From the NCBI RefSeq assembly GCF_017744095.1, contig NZ_JAGHQX010000001.1, positions 434,001 to 498,000 of the forward strand: a DNA stretch of 64,000 bases, given 5' to 3'. Of this stretch, positions 59,201 to 64,000 are shown in pieces. Numbering within the stretch: the first letter of the stretch is position 1; each line of letters begins with the position of its first letter. The DNA comes from Shimia sp. R10_1. Lineage in GTDB: Bacteria; Pseudomonadota; Alphaproteobacteria; Rhodobacterales; Rhodobacteraceae. The notes beneath the pieces are model-generated. The model did no database searches. It was not told the origin of the DNA and saw only the letters and a list, made by a program, of their open reading frames with translations. The position numbers were made by a program, and so were the translations under genes.

Positions 59201-59688
59201 ATCGCCCATTCCGACTGGTGCAGCACGGTCGAGCTCTCGCCCGTGTGGTCATCCCCCATCGCCATCAGCACACCACCGTGTTTGGAGGTGCCCGCCATAT
59301 TGGCATGGCGCATCACATCCCCGGTGCGATCCACCCCCGGGCCCTTGCCGTACCAAAGACCATAAACCCCGTCGAATTTGCCTTCCCCACGCAGCTCGGC
59401 CTGCTGGCTCCCCCACAATGCGGTGGCCGCCAAATCCTCGTTCAACCCGGCCTGAAACAGCACGTCGGAGTCCCGTAGCACCTTCTCAGCCTTCATCATC
59501 TGGCTGTCGACCGCCCCAAGCGGTGAGCCCCGATACCCGGTCACATGCCCGGCCGTGTTTAGCCCCGCCTCCGCATCACGCGCCTTCTGCATCAGCATCA
59601 AACGCACCAAAGCCTGCGTGCCATTGAGCATCACACTGTCTTTGGACAGGTCAAATCGGTCGTTTAAGGATACTTTTTGGATACTCAT
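56272..59688 (-). CDS. Indolepyruvate ferredoxin oxidoreductase (fused IorA/IorB)
   Basis: 1138 residues from the ATG at 59688 (AGGGGAGCG upstream). N-terminal pyruvate-oxidoreductase alpha-type region (TGYRGSPLGAVDSQMMKAEK), TPP-binding region near residue 434 (GCPHNTSTKVPEGS), a four-cysteine 4Fe-4S motif near 633 (DVCEGCGDCGVQSNC), and a C-terminal gamma-type domain (ITGVGGTGVVTIGAILSQAA). It oxidises indolepyruvate and other aryl 2-oxoacids to acyl-CoA with ferredoxin, in aromatic amino acid breakdown. Both subunits are joined in one chain, the form found in many proteobacteria. Confidence 0.94.
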   Translation of the reverse strand: MSIQKVSLNDRFDLSKDSVMLNGTQALVRLMLMQKARDAEAGLNTAGHVTGYRGSPLGAVDSQMMKAEKVLRDSDVLFQAGLNEDLAATALWGSQQAELRGEGKFDGVYGLWYGKGPGVDRTGDVMRHANMAGTSKHGGVLMAMGDDHTGESSTVLHQSEWAMVDAYMPVVSPAGVQEVMDYGLYGIALSRFAGVWVGLKTMKDTIEATAVVNGDPHRLSFVEPEFDMPEGGLNIRLGDTPHAQEARMIDYKRFAAEAFSRANRMDKRVWGKPGAKIGFVAAGKNWLDLVHALQLLGINEEEAERLGITTYKVGQTFPMDMTTFNEWAEGLELIVVVEEKRKLIEIQIKEAIFDDRRGRRVYGWYKGGAGLMGREELFPTRGALDPIMIAEKLGEILIEEGRGTDGVKAGMNTLLEAKRSDNAEEIAVRTPWFCSGCPHNTSTKVPEGSRAYAGIGCHYMVQWMDRETSGFTHMGGEGANWIGEAPFSKTQHVFQNLGDGTYNHSGIQAIRAAMAAGTNITYKVLFNDAVAMTGGQTNEGDLSPQRIANELRAIGIKDLAVVYDEKEEVDQSLFPTGISFHERADLKTVEKKFREISGVTAIVYVQTCASEKRRRRKRGAFPDPDRRVFINTDVCEGCGDCGVQSNCISIEPVETELGRKRKINQSSCNKDFSCLNGFCPSFVTVEGAKIRKAATTAVDLPEMPTPKLAQINGTHNVVITGVGGTGVVTIGAILSQAAQIDGKAAAMMEMAGLAQKGGAVHIHCRIAESSDDISAVRVATGECDALIGGDLVVSAGAKTLGLTSAGRTGAVVNSHEIITGDFTQNTEFKLPSGRLEVALQARLREQLSMFDASELARVVLGDGIFSNMMIFGAAWQKGLVPLSHEAITSAIELNGAAVEKNQRAFEVGRWAVLYPEDAEALLTPKVVQMPKSLEEKIAFRADHLVKYQNKRLAKRYRKLVDSVSDKRLKEAVAKGYHKLLSYKDEYEVARLHLESRAKAEEVFEGDFTMKFHLSPPTRAKMGANGRPEKSEFGPKTLGLFKVLAKLKGLRGTPLDLFGRTEERKMERALIKQYETDMAKVISEHGDNAHEAAVALAELPLQIRGFGPVKQDNEAKAAKRREELLSALRDGNHVKAAAE

Positions 59689-60119
59689 CTTGCGCTCCCC
59701 TCGCTGGACGGTCTCTTCCAATATAGGTGTTATAATAAGTCGTAATTACTGACCTATGTAAACATTTTTTTGAACAAGCGTTCTTTTCCTTTCCCTATGG
59801 AAGATAGTACGCAAAGCAAGCAATCTGGATCAAAGAAAACTTAATTCGCCTCTCCGACCACAGATCTTTTTGAATTGAAGATACCCTCTAGCGCAATTGG
59901 CACCGACAGGACGGCTAAAACGTCCCAAGTGCCACCATCGCCAACGCCACGTTCCCATATGGCGCAGTAAAGTGCTCCAAGGTTATGAAAGTTAGTCAAA
60001 ACTTCGCTTTTCATTGCATCTTATAGAGCGTAAGGCGACGATCTCAGCGTTGGTTCAAGCCCACAAAATCTTTGACTGACAAACAACCACATGACACAAA
60101 ACAACAAAATGGAGCCGTC
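59689..60119. promoter_or_regulatory. 431-base divergent spacer between iorAB and the LysR gene
   Basis: AT-rich and without a credible gene. It must carry both promoters. A two-part hairpin lies at 59899-59933: GGCAC pairs with GTGCC, and inside it GGACG pairs with CGTCC around a seven-base loop. No T-run follows, so it is not a terminator. Nothing else in the stretch is recognisable. Confidence 0.5.
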
Positions 60120-61025
60120 ATGGATTGGGACAAACTTAGGATTTTTCACGCAGTTGCCGATGCTGGCAGCTTGACCCATGCGGGTGATGTGCTTCATCTT
60201 TCGCAATCCGCCGTGTCGCGTCAAATCAGGGCACTTGAAGAGTCTCTTAACACGACATTGTTCCACCGACATGCCCGCGGTTTGATTTTGACAGAGCAAG
60301 GCGAACTGCTTTTCGACGCCACAGCGGCGATGAACAAACGGTTAGACGCCGCAGCCGCGCGCATTCGTGACAGCGAAGAAGAGGTTTTTGGCGAACTGCG
60401 AGTCACTACCGCGATCGGTTTTGGTACTCTCTGGCTCGCACCGCGCCTCACAAAGCTCTATGAGAAGTACCCAGATTTGAACATCGACTTGATGCTAGAG
60501 GAGCGTGTATTGGATCTGCCAATGCGTGAAGCGGATGTCGCGATCCGCATGAAAGAGCCGAGCCAAGCGGATCTGATCCGCAAACGCCTAATGAGCGTGC
60601 GCATGCGGCTCTACGCGTCACGCAAGTACCTTGACCAGCATGGCGAACCAGCGTCGATCAGTGATCTCGCAAAGCACCGTTTGATTTGTCAAAACGTAAA
60701 CTCAGAACAGGTGGGCGCTGGGGCAAGCTTTGTTACGAGCCTTTTGGCAAATGACGTCACCAAAATGCTCTATGTCAACAACTACTACGGCGTGCTGCAA
60801 GCTGTCCGAAATGATCTGGGGATTGGCGTTTTGCCAAACTACCTGAAACAAGACTTCCCAGACCTTGTCAGAGTATTTGAGGACGTTGAGTCCAGCGAAG
60901 TGCCCGTATACCTCGCCTACCCAGAAGAATTGCGACAATCAAAACGCATCGCTGCGTTTCGCGATTTTGTGCAAGAAGAGATCATTTCTCATCGTAAGCA
61001 GCTGCGCGACAAGGAAAATCAATAA
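60120..61025 (+). CDS. LysR-family transcriptional regulator
   Basis: 301 residues from the ATG at 60120, which has GGAG six bases upstream; the frame is open from 60072. Helix-turn-helix: LRIFHAVADAGSLTHAGDVL and SQSAVSRQIRALEESLNTTL. The rest is a type 2 periplasmic-binding-like effector domain (PDLNIDLMLEERVLDLPMRE; YGVLQAVRNDLGIGVLPNYL). It diverges from the indolepyruvate oxidoreductase gene and may control it, as LysR regulators often do. The effector is unknown. Confidence 0.9.
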   Translation: MDWDKLRIFHAVADAGSLTHAGDVLHLSQSAVSRQIRALEESLNTTLFHRHARGLILTEQGELLFDATAAMNKRLDAAAARIRDSEEEVFGELRVTTAIGFGTLWLAPRLTKLYEKYPDLNIDLMLEERVLDLPMREADVAIRMKEPSQADLIRKRLMSVRMRLYASRKYLDQHGEPASISDLAKHRLICQNVNSEQVGAGASFVTSLLANDVTKMLYVNNYYGVLQAVRNDLGIGVLPNYLKQDFPDLVRVFEDVESSEVPVYLAYPEELRQSKRIAAFRDFVQEEIISHRKQLRDKENQ

Positions 61026-61040
61026 GACATGCAAATGACG

Positions 61041-61053
61041 CATGGCAGCCATG
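61041..61053. repeat. Perfect 13-base palindrome after the LysR gene
   Basis: CATGGCAGCCATG is a perfect 6-1-6 palindrome 16 bases after the stop codon. It may be an operator or a small RNA-stabilising hairpin. Confidence 0.4.
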
Positions 61054-61104
61054 ACAGACTGGTGATGCAAAAAGTCTTGAAGGTTTTCAAACTGACTACT
61101 AATT

Positions 61105-61194
61105 GATCAATCGAAGACGATGATTGCTTAGATGCACATCATCTTCACCTCCCTGTTGGACTAAGGCCGAGCTTATTGCTCGGCCCTTTTTTTT
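61105..61194 (+). ncRNA. Candidate Hfq-type small RNA ending in a strong terminator
   Basis: Between the LysR stop and the channel gene, GATGATTGC (61119-61127) pairs with GCA-C-ATCATC (61134-61143), extended by GAA/TTC. A single-stranded stretch with CACCTCCC (61146-61153) follows, complementary to a Shine-Dalgarno. Then a perfect eight-pair stem, GGCCGAGC/GCTCGGCC (61165-61185), runs into eight T residues. The order stem, pyrimidine-rich anti-ribosome-site tract, terminator with long U tail is that of trans-acting small RNAs. CTTGAAG at 61076-61082 could be a -35 element. At minimum the last part is the terminator of the LysR gene. Confidence 0.5.
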
Positions 61195-61296
61195 GCCAAA
61201 ATACCATATAGCTTGCGCGTATGGTCTTTCCCTCCTTGACCTTTAGCGGGAAAACGGGCCTTTTTAGCACTGACGTTTATGACCACAGAGAATTCT

Positions 61297-63576
61297 ATGA
61301 AACAGATTGTTTCGGGGCTTTTTATGGCGCTGCTCATCAGTGTCATGTCCCTTTCCGTTGCAGACGCTCAGATGCTGCCAACGACGACAACGACCTCGAC
61401 TGCAACCGACAATGCGGACGTCTCGCTCGATGAGATGTCCCCAGAAGCGATAAATGCGATGGTCGCGCGCATGTCTGACGACGAAGTCCGTGCTGTCCTT
61501 CTGGATCGCCTGGACGCTGTCGCGGCCGCCACGACCAGCGAAGAGGCCCCACGCACCCTAATTGAGCAAGCAACACTCCTTTGGAACGCTTTTTCTCAAC
61601 CGGTCTTGGATGCGGTCCGAAAAACTCCGGGGCTTTTCCCCTCACAGTTTGAAGCCTTTCAAAACTTTGGCACCAATCATGGTGGCCTAGGCGGCGTCCT
61701 TACGCTCATCGGCCTCACAGCGTTGGTCTTGGCGATTGGCTTAGGTGTCGAATACATTGTTCGCACTTGGCTGATAAAGATCCGTAATCCCGAAGCCAAC
61801 CAAGGGCACGCCTCTCTCCGAGAGTCGATTGTGTTCTTGTTCAAGCGTTTTCTTCGCGAAATCTTCGGCTTGGTGATTTTCTACATCACAATCCGCATCG
61901 TTGGACGCAACATTCTTGATGCACAGCAAGTGACGTTTGTGGCGCCCTTCATCGGTTACATGATCTGGATGCCACGTATTGCCGCTGCGTTTTCTCGTTT
62001 CTTGATGGCGCCCAACCGACCTGACTTGCGTTTGGTGAATGTCAGCGATCGTTGGGCAGGTTTCATCCACCGCCACCTGATTGGCATCGTCGTACTGGGG
62101 GGCGCAACGATCTTCGTCGTTGACTTCAATGTGCTGAACGGCATTCCAGCGGGTGAGACGCGCATTGGTTTCTGGATTGATACGATGGTCTACGTCTACG
62201 TCGGCTATGTCGTATGGACCGCGCGCGAGGGTTTCAGCGACATGATGCGCGGCGATGACCCCAATCGCACTGACTTTGATGAAGCACTGGGCAAAGCCTA
62301 TCCATATTTTGCGTTGGCTGTTGCCGGATGTACCTGGGTGCTTGTCTCCACAATGATTGGCCTGGGTAAAGTCCAGCTACTGCTCGCAGGAGCGCATTAC
62401 GCAACCATGTTCTGGCTGCTGATCGCGCCAGTGATCGACACCGGGATCCGTGGCTTGGTACGTCATCTTGTGCCGCCAATGCAGGGTGAAGGCAAAGTTG
62501 CCGAAGACGCTTATATCTCCACCAAACGCAGCTATGTGCGCATTGGCCGTGTGATTGCGGTTGGGGCGGTGCTGGCCTTGATCGCGCGCACCTGGAATGT
62601 ATCTTTGCTTGATCTTTTGCAAAACCGAGAGGGGATTGGCGACAACCTCTTCAGTTTCGCCATGACGGCAATCGTCGGCTATGTGGTGTATGAAGGTGTA
62701 AGCCTTTACATCAACCGACGCTTGGCAGCTGAGATGACTGCTTTGGGCATGTCTCAGGAAGATGCAGACAACGAAATGGGCGGCGGCGGCGGTTCGCGAC
62801 TGTCCACGGTTTTGCCGCTTCTTCTTGTGACAGCACAGGGTACAATCATCGTGATCTTTGGTTTGCTTTCCATCGGCAACCTTGGCGTGGATATCACCCC
62901 ATTGCTTGCAGGTGCTGGTATCGCTGGCCTTGCCATCGGTTTTGGCGCGCAAAAGCTGGTGACGGATGTTGTTTCCGGTGTCTTCTTCCTGGTTGATGAC
63001 GCATTCCGTGTTGGAGACTACGTTGAAATCGACGGCACTATGGGCGCCGTCGAAAAGATCTCAATCCGGTCTATGCAACTGCGTCACCACCGGGGTCCGG
63101 TGCATACCATTCCCTATGGCGAGATCCCAAAACTGACCAACTATTCACGTGACTGGGTGATCATGAAGCTCAAATTCACTGTGCCGTTTGATGCCGACCC
63201 AAATCGGATCAAAAAGATCTTCAAAAAGATCGGTGCTGAAATGCTTCAGGAAGAGCTCTACAAAGACGATTTCCTGCAGCCCTTCAAGTCGCAGGGCGTG
63301 TTTGACTTCGATGATGTAGGCATGATTATCCGCGGCAAGTTCATGGCGAAACCTGGGAAGCAGTTCATGATCCGAAAAGAGATCTACAACCGCGTGAAAG
63401 CTGAGTTCAAAGCCAATGGCATCGATTTTGCGCGTCGCGAAGTTCGGGTCGCATTGCCGGACAATGTTTCGGAACTGCCAAAACAAGACCAGGCAGCCGT
63501 TGCCGCCGCAGCAGCAGCTGCAGCGCAACAACAGCAGCAAGAAGGCGAAACCCCTGCCGCCAAAGGGCCGGATTGA
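61297..63576 (+). CDS. Large MscS-family mechanosensitive channel
   Basis: 759 residues. Signal peptide (SGLFMALLISVMSLSVADAQ), a short periplasmic region, about eight to ten membrane segments, and the MscS core with pore helix near residues 537-590 (AGAGIAGLAIGFGAQKLVTD, then GVFFLVDDAFRVGDYVEI). A cytoplasmic cage domain follows (RGPVHTIPYGEIPKLTNYSR). The C-terminus is a run of Ala and Gln. The long multi-span N-terminal part places it with YnaI/MscK-like relatives. It opens on membrane tension. ATG at 61279 is an alternative start. Confidence 0.92.
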   Translation: MKQIVSGLFMALLISVMSLSVADAQMLPTTTTTSTATDNADVSLDEMSPEAINAMVARMSDDEVRAVLLDRLDAVAAATTSEEAPRTLIEQATLLWNAFSQPVLDAVRKTPGLFPSQFEAFQNFGTNHGGLGGVLTLIGLTALVLAIGLGVEYIVRTWLIKIRNPEANQGHASLRESIVFLFKRFLREIFGLVIFYITIRIVGRNILDAQQVTFVAPFIGYMIWMPRIAAAFSRFLMAPNRPDLRLVNVSDRWAGFIHRHLIGIVVLGGATIFVVDFNVLNGIPAGETRIGFWIDTMVYVYVGYVVWTAREGFSDMMRGDDPNRTDFDEALGKAYPYFALAVAGCTWVLVSTMIGLGKVQLLLAGAHYATMFWLLIAPVIDTGIRGLVRHLVPPMQGEGKVAEDAYISTKRSYVRIGRVIAVGAVLALIARTWNVSLLDLLQNREGIGDNLFSFAMTAIVGYVVYEGVSLYINRRLAAEMTALGMSQEDADNEMGGGGGSRLSTVLPLLLVTAQGTIIVIFGLLSIGNLGVDITPLLAGAGIAGLAIGFGAQKLVTDVVSGVFFLVDDAFRVGDYVEIDGTMGAVEKISIRSMQLRHHRGPVHTIPYGEIPKLTNYSRDWVIMKLKFTVPFDADPNRIKKIFKKIGAEMLQEELYKDDFLQPFKSQGVFDFDDVGMIIRGKFMAKPGKQFMIRKEIYNRVKAEFKANGIDFARREVRVALPDNVSELPKQDQAAVAAAAAAAAQQQQQEGETPAAKGPD

Positions 63577-63582
63577 TCGCAA

Positions 63583-64000
63583 ATGGTCCACCCCATACAA
63601 CACACATTCTGGCGGCAAGCGTTTAAAACGCTTGCCGCCTTTTCTAAGGCAACTGTTCTGGCATGCCTTTACTGCAGTCATGCCCTCTCCGTGTATGCAG
63701 ATCCGATTGAACAGAACCCGATGTCCAGCTCATTGGATTCAGCCGCAAAAGAAGAGGTCTACGGCTTTCGCGAAGGATCTGTCGTTGTCGCTCCGATCCC
63801 CTTTAAGAACGTCCTGATAGGGACAGGTCTTGTGCTCGGGGCCGGGTACTTGTTTCAGACTGACGCGAACAGCGACACATCCATCTTTGGTCTCGCAGCC
63901 ATGCGCAGTGACAACGGGTCGAACGCTTTTGGAATTGGTGGCAGTGTCGCGCTTGCCGACAACCGTTGGCAAGTCAGCGTTTCCGCGGCAGAGGCAGATG
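63583..64000 (+). CDS. BamA/TamA-family outer membrane barrel protein (3' end cut off)
   Basis: The frame starts at ATG 63583, seven bases after the channel stop and in the same frame, and runs off the window with 139 codons read. This start gives a basic N-terminus and a signal peptide (AAFSKATVLACLYCSHALSV, cut near VYA-DPI); later starts (63691, 63721) lose it. The mature part has the bacterial surface antigen pattern: VVVAPIPFKNVLIGTGLVLG, GAGYLFQTDANSDTSIFGLA, MRSDNGSNAFGIGGSVALAD and NRWQVSV. This resembles a stand-alone Omp85-type barrel. Probably cotranscribed with the channel. Confidence 0.72.
   Translation, partial: MVHPIQHTFWRQAFKTLAAFSKATVLACLYCSHALSVYADPIEQNPMSSSLDSAAKEEVYGFREGSVVVAPIPFKNVLIGTGLVLGAGYLFQTDANSDTSIFGLAAMRSDNGSNAFGIGGSVALADNRWQVSVSAAEAD
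63611..63643 (+). other. 14-base perfect inverted repeat inside the 5' end of the barrel gene
   Basis: GGCGGCAAGCGTTT (63611-63624) and AAACGCTTGCCGCC (63626-63639) are exact arms with one base between, followed by TTTTC. By shape it is a terminator for the channel gene, but it lies in codons 10-19 of the downstream reading frame. It could act as an attenuator. Confidence 0.65.

Overview
The window looks like chromosome of a Rhodobacterales alphaproteobacterium of the Roseobacter group. This rests on the GC-rich coding DNA, the dusB(nifR3)-ntrB-ntrC-ntrY-ntrX operon followed by trkA-trkH-hfq-hflX, a HemB without the zinc cysteines, a LexA box of the GAAC-N7-GAAC type upstream of lexA, and a holin/endolysin pair resembling the gene transfer agent lysis genes of Rhodobacter. 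The whole window reads as core chromosome. I see no insertion sequence, integrase, CRISPR array, rRNA or tRNA.

Layout. 0-5.5 kb: a cut-off XRE/cupin regulator diverging from an acyl-CoA synthetase coupled to a DsbA-like oxidoreductase, then two MFS exporters. 5.5-15 kb: mfd, a small membrane protein, hemB, a Ysc84-type lipoprotein, a 3-hydroxyisobutyrate dehydrogenase-like enzyme and a penicillin acylase-family hydrolase. 15-28 kb: the minus-strand nitrogen, potassium and RNA-chaperone block (dusB-ntrBC, ntrYX, trkAH, hfq-hflX), interrupted by a plus-strand pair of paralogous lipoproteins between ntrX and trkA. 28-33.6 kb: pgpA-pncC, amtB, a RatA/COQ10-like protein, hpt, and phenylalanine hydroxylase genes phhA-phhB with a divergent Lrp-type regulator. 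33.8-46 kb: a polysaccharide deacetylase-like protein, then a tightly overlapped chain trpG-trpD-ung-trpC-moaC-moeA, then lexA converging on comEC, then gltX and gltA. 46-48.8 kb: an RTX protein, a DUF2087 protein and a PaaG-like enzyme. 48.9-56 kb: ccmE, the endolysin/holin pair, ccmF-ccmH, argC, murI and an acyltransferase. 56-64 kb: a fused indolepyruvate ferredoxin oxidoreductase, a divergent LysR regulator, a candidate small RNA, a large MscS-type channel, and the start of a BamA/TamA-like barrel protein that runs off the end.

How it fits together. The Ntr genes plus amtB form a nitrogen-sensing unit. Both NtrC and NtrX lack the sigma-54 contact motif GAFTGA, so sigma-70-type activation is likely, as described for Rhodobacter NtrC. 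Coupled start/stop overlaps (ATGA or TGATG) tie together dusB-ntrB-ntrC, ntrY-ntrX, trpG-trpD, ung-trpC-moaC-moeA, ccmF-ccmH, hfq-hflX, pgpA-pncC and phhA-phhB.

The most interesting items are the candidate small RNA at about 61105-61194, the lysis cassette lodged in the cytochrome c maturation cluster, the long inverted repeat inside the first codons of the BamA-like gene, the tandem lipoproteins, and several short palindromes and repeats in otherwise empty spacers. All functional calls come from reading motifs by eye; no database search was run.
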